From Arthrobacter sp. Y81 (lineage in GTDB: Bacteria; Actinomycetota; Actinomycetes; Actinomycetales; Micrococcaceae): 64,000 nt of DNA. This document shows positions 8,580 to 15,444 of this stretch, in pieces. The stretch is taken from assembly GCF_002929335.1 (NCBI RefSeq), contig NZ_PJIL01000013.1:1-64000 (forward strand), in the 5' to 3' direction. Position numbers and translations under genes: made by a program. Below the pieces are notes generated by a model. That model saw only the letters and a list, made by a program, of their open reading frames with translations, was not told where the DNA came from and made no database searches. The first letter of the stretch is position 1. Every line of letters begins with the position of its first letter.

Positions 8580-10076
8580 CTATGCGCCCAGCAGGGCGTT
8601 GATGGGACCGCGGGCGAAGTACACCAGGAAGCCGGCCGTGACCACCCACATCAGCGGGTGCACCTTCCGGATCTTGCCGGAGCAGGCACTGATGACCGCC
8701 CAGGAGATGAAGCCCACGCCGATGCCGTTGGCGATGGAGTAGCTCAGCGGCATGGTGACGATGGTCAGGAACGCCGGGAGCGCCACGGAGAACTTGCTGA
8801 ACTTGATCTCGCGGATTTGGGCCATCATCATGGCGCCAACCACCACCAGGGCGGCGGCGGCCACTTCCAGCGGCACCACTGACGTGAGCGGGGTCAGGAA
8901 CATCGAGCCCAGGAACAGCACGCCCGTGACCACGGAGGCCAGTCCGGTGCGGGCGCCTTCCCCGATGCCCGCGGCGGAATCGATGTACACCGTGTTGGAT
9001 GAACCGGAGGTGGCACCGCCCGCGACGGCCCCCAGGCCTTCGACGATGAAGGCCGATTTCAGCCGCGGGAACGTGCCGTCCTTGTGTGCCACGCCGGCGC
9101 TCTTGGCCAGGCCGGTCATGGTGCCCATGGCGTCAAAGAAGTTGGTGAACACCAGCGTGAACACCAGCATGGTGGCGGCGAGTCCGCCGATCCGGCCGAA
9201 GGCACCGAACAGGTCGAACTGGCCCACCAGGCCAAGGTCCGGGGCGGACACGAGCTGGCCGGAGAGAACAGGGGTGTTCAGGTGCCAGCCGCCGGGGTTG
9301 CTTTCGCTGCCGGGGCCGATCTTCATGAATGCTTCGACGACCGCGGCCAGCACGGTGGTGGCCACGATGCCGATCAGCAGGCCGCCCTGCACCTTGCGGG
9401 CCACGAGGACGCCCATGACCAGCAGCCCCACGATGAACACCAGGGTGGGAACCGAGGTGATGGAGCCGTTGTCACCCAGCTGAACCGGAGGGCCCGCCGT
9501 CGTGGCCCGGACAAAGCCCGAATCCACGAACCCGATGAAGGCGATGAACAGGCCGATGCCCACCGTGATGGCGGCCTTCAGCTCCTTGGGCACGGCCCGG
9601 AAGATGGCTGTCCGGGCGCCGGTGACGCCGAAGAGCACAATCAGGATGCCGTTGATGACCACCAGGCCCATGGCCTCGGCCCAGGTGACTTCCTGGATCA
9701 CTGCCACTGCCAGGAAGGAGTTGATGCCCAGGCCTGCCGCGAGTCCGAAGGGGAGGTTGGCGATCAGTCCGAACAGGATGGTCATCACGCCGGCGGTCAG
9801 GCCGGTGACGGCGCCAACCTGCGCTGCGGACAACCAGCCCCCGGCAACGTCGGTGGGGGCATTGTCCGCGCTGAAGCCGCCAAGGATCAGCGGGTTCAGG
9901 ATGACGATGTAGGCCATGGTGAAGAAGGTGACCAGTCCGCCGCGGACCTCGCGGGCCACGGTGGAGCCGCGCTTGGTGATCTCGAAGAAACGGTCCAGGA
10001 ATGCGTTCGACGGCCGCGGGCGTTTGGGGGCGGCAGGCTGCTGCCGCACTTCGGAGGTGGTGTCCAGGATTGTCAT
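8580..10076 (-). CDS. AzgA-type (NCS2) hypoxanthine/guanine permease
   Basis: A 498-residue membrane protein of the AzgA group of nucleobase:cation symporters with about 12-14 hydrophobic segments. Family marks are FFEITKRGSTVAREVRGG just before the first helix, FFTMAYIVILNPLIL, GINSFLAV, NGILIVLFG, FFDAMGTMTGLA and GATSGSSNTVYIDSAAGIGEGARTG (split over helix and loop). AzgA proteins import adenine, guanine or hypoxanthine. It follows guanine deaminase closely on the same strand, so the pair couples purine uptake to deamination. The start chosen is ATG with GGTGG five bases upstream; a GTG three codons earlier (10085) is possible but badly spaced from any ribosome site. Confidence 0.92.
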   Translation of the reverse strand: MTILDTTSEVRQQPAAPKRPRPSNAFLDRFFEITKRGSTVAREVRGGLVTFFTMAYIVILNPLILGGFSADNAPTDVAGGWLSAAQVGAVTGLTAGVMTILFGLIANLPFGLAAGLGINSFLAVAVIQEVTWAEAMGLVVINGILIVLFGVTGARTAIFRAVPKELKAAITVGIGLFIAFIGFVDSGFVRATTAGPPVQLGDNGSITSVPTLVFIVGLLVMGVLVARKVQGGLLIGIVATTVLAAVVEAFMKIGPGSESNPGGWHLNTPVLSGQLVSAPDLGLVGQFDLFGAFGRIGGLAATMLVFTLVFTNFFDAMGTMTGLAKSAGVAHKDGTFPRLKSAFIVEGLGAVAGGATSGSSNTVYIDSAAGIGEGARTGLASVVTGVLFLGSMFLTPLTSVVPLEVAAAALVVVGAMMMAQIREIKFSKFSVALPAFLTIVTMPLSYSIANGIGVGFISWAVISACSGKIRKVHPLMWVVTAGFLVYFARGPINALLGA

Positions 10077-10090
10077 GTCAGCCACCGGCC

Positions 10091-10585
10091 CTAGTAGTCA
10101 ATCCTGGAGTCGAGCGTGTTCCAGGTGTTGAACGGTTGAAGGACCGGAGGCGCCTGGGGGTCCTCGAGTTCCAGCTTGGCCACCGGCATCAGCGCATCGC
10201 GCTGGTCGTTTTCGAAGTACTCGTAGAACACGGCGTCGTCGAAGCCGACGGAGGCTGCGTCGTGCCGGTCCGCCGCGAACACCACGCGCTCCACCCGGGC
10301 CCACAGCGCCGAGGCCAGGCACATGGGGCACGGCTCGCAGCTGGTGTAGAGGGTGGCTCCGGTGAGGTCGAACGTGCCAAGTTCACTGCACGCCCGGCGG
10401 ATGGCCGTGACTTCGGCGTGGGCTGTGGGGTCGTTCGTGGCGGTGACACGGTTGACGCCGTCGAACGTTTTTCCGTCTGCCGTTACAATGACGGCGCCAA
10501 ACGGACCGCCGCTGTTCAGGACGTTGGCCGTGGCCAACTCAATGGATTTGGCCAGGAATTCCTGGGCCGTGACGGTGGTACTCAT
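10091..10585 (-). CDS. Guanine deaminase (cytidine-deaminase fold)
   Basis: A 164-residue zinc deaminase of the CDA fold, like Bacillus GuaD rather than the amidohydrolase type. The zinc and proton-shuttle motif is TAHAEVTAIRRAC (His-Ala-Glu), and the two Cys ligands are in TSCEPCPMCLASALWA. The C-terminal part with FYEYFENDQRDALMPVA matches guanine deaminases, in which the C-terminus closes the active site. The product is xanthine, the substrate of the dehydrogenase encoded downstream on the same strand. Start MSTTVTAQEF is set by AAAGGGAG seven bases upstream; an in-frame extension upstream to 10750 has no ribosome site. Divergent from the amidohydrolase gene across a 397-base control region. 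Confidence 0.9.
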   Translation of the reverse strand: MSTTVTAQEFLAKSIELATANVLNSGGPFGAVIVTADGKTFDGVNRVTATNDPTAHAEVTAIRRACSELGTFDLTGATLYTSCEPCPMCLASALWARVERVVFAADRHDAASVGFDDAVFYEYFENDQRDALMPVAKLELEDPQAPPVLQPFNTWNTLDSRIDY

Positions 10586-10793
10586 GATGCGACTCCCTTT
10601 GCTGGGAAGCCGGTGCGCCGAGGTGGAACGAAAGGGCCAGATGCGACGGTTACCAGGCTTCAGCATGTGCTTTTGAAGGTTAAGTTGCGCCTGGTAGATA
10701 GCTTCCCCGTAGTCCCGGGGGCCCGCCTTTGGCAAAATCGAGATTAGCACCGGAACGTGAGCTGCGCCATAGGTTTTGGAAAGTTAATTTCGT

Positions 10794-10826
10794 GATGTGA
10801 AATTTGGATGTCCAAGTTGTCACATC
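10794..10826. promoter_or_regulatory. Candidate operator in the divergent purine control region
   Basis: Nested inverted repeats: outer gatgtga (10794-10800) and tcacatc (10820-10826), inner palindrome ttggatgtccaa (10804-10815). The region is also AT-richer than its surroundings (ttttggaaagttaatttcg just upstream). It lies in the 10586-10982 gap between guanine deaminase and the amidohydrolase, so it could control both. No other structure in that gap stood out. An IclR-type regulator is encoded in the same cluster. Confidence 0.5.
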
Positions 10827-10982
10827 GGGTTTGCTCCGCCCGGAGCGTTGACGCGCCCCTCCCCGCCGTCCTACGCTGATGCCCAACCGGCGCTCGCCTT
10901 AGCCTGCGCCGGGAGCCTGGATCAGCAGACAGGCCTTCACTGAGCTGGCATTTCATCCGCACACTCAGACAGGAGCGCCCTC

Positions 10983-12356
10983 ATGTCCACGCACCCCCCA
11001 CACGCCACGGAATCCCGGCTCTGGATCCGGAATCCGCTCGCAGCCTTCACCGCCAACGCCCTGGACGCCTCCGGCGGCATCGTGGTCAGTGGCGGAGTGA
11101 TCACGGAGGTTCTGGCCGCCGGCCAGCTGCCGTCCGCGCCCTGCCAGGAAACGTTCGACGCCGGCAGCCATGTCCTGCTGCCGGGCCTGATCAACACGCA
11201 CCACCACTTCTACCAAACGCTCACGCGCGCCTGGGGTCCGGTGGCCAACGCACCGCTGTTCCCGTGGCTGCAGAACCTGTATCCCGTCTGGGCGCGGCTC
11301 AAGCCGCGGGACCTGGAGCTGGCCACCACCGTTGCGCTCGCGGAACTGCTGCTCTCCGGCTGCACCACTGCCGCGGACCACCACTACCTCTTCCCCGACG
11401 GCATGGAAGACGCCATCGACATTGAGGTCCGGGCAGTGCGCGAGCTGGGCTTGCGGGCAACCCTCACCCGCGGTTCCATGACACTCGGGGAGGACGACGG
11501 CGGGCTGCCGCCACAGTCGACTGTCCAGGCGCCGGACGTGATCCTGGCGGACAGCGAACGGCTCATCCGCGAGTACCACGAGCGGGGCGACGGCGCGGTC
11601 ATCCAGATTGCCCTGGCACCGTGCTCACCGTTTTCCGTGACGAAGGAGATCATGGCCGAAAGCGCCGCCCTGGCGGAACGGCACGACGTCCGCCTGCACA
11701 CGCACCTGGCCGAAACCCTGGATGAGGAAGACTTCTGCCGGGAGATGTTCGGCCTGCGCACCGTGGAGTACCTGGAGAGCGTGGGCTGGCTGGGCAGCCG
11801 GACCTGGCTGGGCCACGGCATCCACTTCAGCGACGCCGAGATCGCCGCGCTGGGGGCCGCAGGCACCGCCGTCGCGCACTGCCCAACCTCGAACATGCGG
11901 CTGGCCTCGGGCACGGCCCGCGTGCTTGAACTGGAGGACGCGGGAGTGCCCGTGGGGCTGGGAGTGGACGGCTCGGCGTCGAACGATGCCTCGAACATGA
12001 TCCTCGAGGCGCGGCAGGCGCTGTACCTGCAGCGGCTGCGCTACGGGGCGCAGGTCCCGGTGGAACGGGCGCTGGGCTGGGCGACACGCGGGTCGGCGGC
12101 GGTGCTGGGCCGTCCCGACCTAGGGCAGCTGGCTCCGGGGATGCAGGCGGACCTGGCGCTGTTCCGGCTGGACGGCCTGCGCTTCTCCGGCAGCCACGAC
12201 CCCCTCGCCGCACTCCTGCTCTGCGGGGCGGACCGGGCCGACCGCGTGATGGTGGGCGGGCAGTGGCGCGTGGTGGACGGGCAGATTCCCGGACTTGATG
12301 TTGCCGGGCTCATCGCGGCGCACTCGGCCGCGGCCCGGAAGCTGGTGGACGGCTAG
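10983..12356 (+). CDS. 8-oxoguanine deaminase-type amidohydrolase
   Basis: A 457-residue metal-dependent amidohydrolase of the cytosine deaminase/AtzB/TrzN-like group. The metal site is visible as NTHHHFYQTLTRAW (first His pair), LHTHLAETLDEE, WLGHGIHFSDAE and the Asp in GLGVDGSASNDASNM; the C-terminal beta-sandwich has LAPGMQADLALFRLDG. The combination of HHHFYQTLTRA and CPTSNMRLASG is that of characterised 8-oxoguanine deaminases, which make urate from the oxidised base; other members deaminate isoxanthopterin or chlorotriazine metabolites. The purine cluster strongly favours the first. CAGGAG precedes the start. It is divergent from guanine deaminase and upstream of the polymerase gene by 73 bases. 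Confidence 0.85.
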   Translation: MSTHPPHATESRLWIRNPLAAFTANALDASGGIVVSGGVITEVLAAGQLPSAPCQETFDAGSHVLLPGLINTHHHFYQTLTRAWGPVANAPLFPWLQNLYPVWARLKPRDLELATTVALAELLLSGCTTAADHHYLFPDGMEDAIDIEVRAVRELGLRATLTRGSMTLGEDDGGLPPQSTVQAPDVILADSERLIREYHERGDGAVIQIALAPCSPFSVTKEIMAESAALAERHDVRLHTHLAETLDEEDFCREMFGLRTVEYLESVGWLGSRTWLGHGIHFSDAEIAALGAAGTAVAHCPTSNMRLASGTARVLELEDAGVPVGLGVDGSASNDASNMILEARQALYLQRLRYGAQVPVERALGWATRGSAAVLGRPDLGQLAPGMQADLALFRLDGLRFSGSHDPLAALLLCGADRADRVMVGGQWRVVDGQIPGLDVAGLIAAHSAAARKLVDG

Positions 12357-12429
12357 GTCATTCCGGGCCGCTTCCGCATGCCGCGCAGCTGCTCTAGCTG
12401 GGACATCCGATCGTTGCTAGCGTGACGGA

Positions 12430-13674
12430 ATGAACCCGTCGAAGGCCCCGGCCGAGATCCTCAACATTGACGGCACCGAGGTGCGCATCTCGAGTCCGGA
12501 CAAGGTGGTGTTCCCCGAGCCCGGACTGACGAAGCTCGACCTGGTGCGCTACTACCTCGCCGTCGCGGATGGTGCGCTGCGGGGCGCTGGTGGCCGGCCA
12601 ATGGTCCTCAAGCGCTTCCCGAAGGGCATCGACGCCGAGCCGTTCTTCCAGAAGCGCGTTCCGGAAAACCACCCCGACTTCATCGACACGGCGACCCTTC
12701 ACTACGCGTCCGGGACGTCGGCCGAGGAGGCCGTTATCCGTGATGCTGCGGGCCTGGCATGGGTGGCGAATCTTGGCTGCCTGGACCTGAACCCGCATCC
12801 CGTGCGCGCCGAGGACCTTGAGCACCCCGACGAGCTCCGGGTCGACCTCGATCCGATGCCGGGAGTCGGCTGGTCCCAGATCGTCGACGTCGCGTATGTG
12901 GCGCGGGAGGTGCTCGGCGACATGGGACTCGTGGGTTGGCCGAAGACGAGCGGGTCGCGCGGACTCCACATCTTGGTGCGCATCGCGCCGCAGTGGTCCT
13001 TCCGCGACGTGCGGCTCGCCGCCGAGACCCTCGCCCGCGAGGTGGAGAACCGCGCTCCCGGCCTCGCCACCGCGCGCTGGTGGAAGGAGGAGCGCGGCGA
13101 GAGCGTGTTCGTCGACTTCAACCAGAACGCCAAGGACCGCACCGTGGCATCCGCGTACTCAATCCGGGCACTGCCGGATGCCCGGGTGTCGACGCCGCTC
13201 ACCTGGGACGAGGTCCGCTCCACCCGGCCGGAACAGTTCACGGTGCGCACAGTACTCGAGCGCTTCGCAGAGGTGGGCGACTCCCACGCCGGCATTGACG
13301 ACGCGATCGGTTCGCTAGACCGTCTCCTCGCCCTGGCTACCGAGCTCGGTCCCGCCGAGAAGCCGCCGCCGGGCGGCGACGGCTCCGGCCGCCGACAGTC
13401 GGTGATGCCACTCGTCGAAGTGGCCCGCACCAAGACCAAGCCCGAGGCGCTCGCGGCGCTCGATGAGTGGAAGACCCGGCATGCGGACCTCGTCCCGGCC
13501 CTGCATCCGGCCGATGTGCTCGTCGACGGAATGCGCGGGTCCAGCTCGCTCTGGTACAGGGTGCGGGTGAACCTGCAGCACGTCCCCGAAGCGGAGCGCC
13601 CGGTGCAGGAGGAGCTCATCGCCGATTACGACCCATGGGCTGGCAAGGAGTGGCCCGGGCGCCCGGGGTCCTGA
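12430..13674 (+). CDS. Stand-alone LigD-type polymerase domain protein
   Basis: A 414-residue protein equivalent to the primase-polymerase domain of the NHEJ ligase LigD, without ligase or nuclease domain. The catalytic acids are Asp139 and Asp141 in LRVDLDPMPG and Asp229 in VFVDFNQNAKDRT; SGSRGLHI (174-181) is the nucleotide-binding segment, and WVANLGCLDLNPH (111-123) is conserved too. In mycobacteria and others such domains extend or fill ends with a preference for ribonucleotides and work with Ku. The C-terminal 90 residues after a Gly/Pro linker (KPPPGGDGSGRR) are not part of the core domain; they hold a second module with VEVARTKTKPEALAAL. No ku or ligase gene is adjacent. It interrupts the purine cluster, has a poor ribosome site, and is followed by a perfect palindrome. 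Confidence 0.88.
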   Translation: MNPSKAPAEILNIDGTEVRISSPDKVVFPEPGLTKLDLVRYYLAVADGALRGAGGRPMVLKRFPKGIDAEPFFQKRVPENHPDFIDTATLHYASGTSAEEAVIRDAAGLAWVANLGCLDLNPHPVRAEDLEHPDELRVDLDPMPGVGWSQIVDVAYVAREVLGDMGLVGWPKTSGSRGLHILVRIAPQWSFRDVRLAAETLAREVENRAPGLATARWWKEERGESVFVDFNQNAKDRTVASAYSIRALPDARVSTPLTWDEVRSTRPEQFTVRTVLERFAEVGDSHAGIDDAIGSLDRLLALATELGPAEKPPPGGDGSGRRQSVMPLVEVARTKTKPEALAALDEWKTRHADLVPALHPADVLVDGMRGSSSLWYRVRVNLQHVPEAERPVQEELIADYDPWAGKEWPGRPGS

Positions 13675-13700
13675 CACCGGCGACGCGCAAAGTTCCTCAT

Positions 13701-13758
13701 GACGCGCAAAAGGCCTGGCGACACCCGAATTCGGGTGTCGCCAGGCCTTTTGCGCGTC
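13701..13758. repeat. Perfect 58-bp palindrome between convergent genes
   Basis: Two 29-base arms are exact reverse complements with no loop, centred on gaattc (13727-13732). The outer sequence gacgcgcaaa also occurs directly repeated at 13682 and, inverted, at about 13769-13779, so a second imperfect inverted layer surrounds the core. It lies between the polymerase gene and the convergent small gene and could act as a bidirectional terminator or be a REP-like element. Confidence 0.95.
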
Positions 13759-13782
13759 GCTTAGCGGATTGCGCGTCGCGAG

Positions 13783-13959
13783 CTACGGGCGCTGCCGGCC
13801 GAAAACCGGGAGCGCCCGCAGCCAGCGGGAGAATCCGCGGTCGGTGCGGTCGCAATCGGCCGGGATGTAGAAATCGGGATCCGTGGCGCCGAACGGCAGG
13901 TACAGCTCCTGGCCTGGTGCCGGAAAGTCAGCGACGTTGTTCTTATCCTGCGAGTCCAT
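13783..13959 (-). CDS. Small hypothetical protein (58 aa)
   Basis: A short reading frame starting MDSQDKNNVADFPAPGQEL with an excellent ribosome site (GAGGAGGAACAG just before the ATG). The protein is polar, with a YLPFGATDPDFYIPADCD segment and a basic C-terminus (FSRWLRALPVFGRQRP). There is no signal peptide or membrane segment and I do not recognise a family. A longer in-frame extension upstream begins at 13998 but the ribosome site favours the shorter form. It is convergent with the LigD-type gene and divergent from urate oxidase. Confidence 0.6.
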   Translation of the reverse strand: MDSQDKNNVADFPAPGQELYLPFGATDPDFYIPADCDRTDRGFSRWLRALPVFGRQRP

Positions 13960-14209
13960 CTGTTCCTCCTCGTTCTTGCGTGGTTTCATTTCCGTCATTC
14001 GGAAAAGATTTATTGTTATGTGGAAATTCTAGTAGCCGGACCGAAGCGGGTCAAGACCCCCGGATAGTGCTCCTACCCACGTAACGGGCCGCGCCGGTCA
14101 CAATCCGATTTTTCGATTAGTGATGTACACCACGGCAAAGCTCGGCTACGCTTTAAGTCAACTCGTGGCGTAGGTCACGTAACCTGGGAGCAGCAGGCAG
14201 GGTCGTAAT

Positions 14210-14241
14210 GAGCTGGCGTCATTGGATGCCGGCTCTTTTTT
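14210..14241 (+). terminator. Terminator-like hairpin with U6 in the uricase leader
   Basis: An 11-base stem (14210-14220 with 14225-14235, two G-U pairs) closes a four-base loop (attg) and is followed by six T residues. It lies 94 bases upstream of the urate oxidase start, and no plus-strand gene ends nearby. It could be an attenuator in a leader RNA or the end of a small transcript. The 14000-14334 gap holds no convincing gene. Confidence 0.55.
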
Positions 14242-14259
14242 GTTGGGTCGGCTCCATCA

Positions 14260-14275
14260 GAAACGCGTGGGAAAC
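14260..14275 (+). promoter_or_regulatory. GlnR-like box upstream of uricase
   Basis: GAAAC-GCGTGG-GAAAC resembles the actinobacterial GlnR consensus GTnAC-n6-GAAAC (nine of ten defined positions if the first-box T is missed). The same bases overlap a 6-bp inverted repeat cgcgtg/cacgcg (14264-14280). Nitrogen control of urate use would make sense, but this is a sequence match only. Confidence 0.4.
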
Positions 14276-14294
14276 ACGCGCTTAATTTCAATGA

Positions 14295-14310
14295 TGGAAC
14301 CTAGGTTCCA
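14295..14310. promoter_or_regulatory. Perfect 16-bp palindrome before urate oxidase, candidate AllR operator
   Basis: tggaacctaggttcca is an exact palindrome ending 24 bases before the uricase ATG. Its TGGAA...TTCCA arms resemble IclR-family operators (Escherichia coli IclR consensus TGGAAATnATTTCCA). The likely ligand is the IclR/AllR-type regulator encoded at 17141-17896. Confidence 0.6.
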
Positions 14311-14334
14311 CATCACGGAAGTTGGGAACAGACC

Positions 14335-15243
14335 ATGAGCAGCAAAATCATCCTCGGCCAGAACCAGTACGGCAAGGCCGAAGTCCGGGTCGTCAAGATC
14401 ACCAGGGACACCGACCGCCACGAGATCGAAGACCTGAACGTCACCTCGCAGCTCCGCGGGGACTTTACCGCGGCCCACCTCGAAGGCGACAACAGCCACG
14501 TCGTAGCCACGGACACGCAGAAGAACACCATCTACGCCTTTGCCCGCGACGGCATCGGCTCGCCGGAGGCATTCCTCCTGCGGCTGGGCGAGCACTTCAC
14601 CTCCAGCTTCGACTGGGTCACCGGCGGCCGCTGGGAAGCCGAGTCCTACAGCTGGAACCGGATCCAGGCCCACGGTGCGGAGCATGACCACTCCTTCGTG
14701 CGCAACGGCCAGGAAGTCCGCACCGCCGTGCTGGTCCGCGACGGAGCGGCAACGCACCTCATCTCGGGACTCAAGGACCTCACGGTACTCAAGTCCACCC
14801 AATCCGGCTTCGCGGGATACCCGAAGGACAAATACACCACCCTGCCCGAGACCACGGACCGCATCCTGGCCACGGACGTTTCCGCACGCTGGCGCTTCAA
14901 TGCCAACACCGATTTCAACGCCCTTGATTTCAACAAGAGCTACGAAGACGTCAAGAGCCTCCTCTTGGAAGGCTTCACCGAAAAGTACTCACACGCCCTG
15001 CAGCAGACCCTGTTCGACATGGGCGCCAAGGTCCTGGAAGCACACAGCGAGATTGACGAGATCAAATTCTCGATGCCCAACAAGCACCACTTCCTGGTGG
15101 ACCTCTCGCCGTTCGGCCTCGACAACCCGAACGAGGTCTTCTTTGCCGCCGACCGCCCGTACGGCCTGATCGAGGCTACGGTCCAGCGCGAAGACGCCGC
15201 TTCGGCGGACGTCGCCTGGAACGGCATCGCCGGCTTCTGCTAA
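14335..15243 (+). CDS. Urate oxidase (uricase)
   Basis: A 302-residue cofactor-free oxidase that turns urate into 5-hydroxyisourate, as the first step towards allantoin. The N-terminal run LGQNQYGKAEVRVVK, then NVTSQLRGDF, VATDTQKNTIYAFARDG and the T-fold hallmark HLISGLKDLTVLKSTQSGF are those of the well-studied Arthrobacter globiformis enzyme, at the usual length. The second T-fold half has FSMPNKHHFLVDLSPFGL, holding the conserved substrate-proximal residues, and NEVFFAADRPYG. It heads a likely urate unit with the permease 186 bases downstream. The upstream region has a palindromic operator, a GlnR-like box and a U-tailed hairpin, so expression is probably under inducer and nitrogen control. 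Ribosome site is a modest GGGA. Confidence 0.97.
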   Translation: MSSKIILGQNQYGKAEVRVVKITRDTDRHEIEDLNVTSQLRGDFTAAHLEGDNSHVVATDTQKNTIYAFARDGIGSPEAFLLRLGEHFTSSFDWVTGGRWEAESYSWNRIQAHGAEHDHSFVRNGQEVRTAVLVRDGAATHLISGLKDLTVLKSTQSGFAGYPKDKYTTLPETTDRILATDVSARWRFNANTDFNALDFNKSYEDVKSLLLEGFTEKYSHALQQTLFDMGAKVLEAHSEIDEIKFSMPNKHHFLVDLSPFGLDNPNEVFFAADRPYGLIEATVQREDAASADVAWNGIAGFC

Positions 15244-15249
15244 ACCCCT

Positions 15250-15321
15250 CCCGGTGGTTGAGCCCGTCGAATCATCCGGCTCAACCACCGGGCCTTAGGT
15301 CCCGACAGGCTCGACCGCCGG
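15250..15321. repeat. GGTGGTTGAGC-type repeat forming a hairpin after uricase
   Basis: Arms 15250-15264 and 15278-15292 (cccggtggttgagcc/ggctcaaccaccggg) form a 15-bp perfect stem just after the uricase stop. A third, diverged copy (cccgacaggctcgaccgccgg) follows at about 15301-15321. The unit resembles the short GGTTTCGACAGGCTCAACC-type repeats scattered in Micrococcaceae genomes (recalled, not checked). It may stop or pause transcription before the permease. Confidence 0.8.
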
Positions 15322-15369
15322 CATCCGGTGTTTGGGCCGGGCCCAAAATCCCTCCACTGATTCAAAACT

Positions 15370-15444
15370 GTTAGCCAGACACCGTTAGCCAGACAAAGAC
15401 GTCTGCCATGAACACCAAGAAAGTCTGCCATGAACATTAAGAAG
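15370..15444 (+). repeat. Two tandem duplications spanning the permease start codon
   Basis: A 14-base unit (gttagccagacacc) occurs twice at 15370-15397, then a 22-base unit (starting gtctgccatgaacac) occurs twice at 15401-15444. The second duplication copies the permease start: the first copy has its own ATG (15408) that reads ten codons and stops at 15438-15440, overlapping the permease ATG (15430) in another frame. Confidence 0.9.

Noticed and set aside
10643..10660. GTTAC stretch in the guanine deaminase promoter as a GlnR box
   Set aside because: The second half at six-base spacing does not resemble GAAAC.
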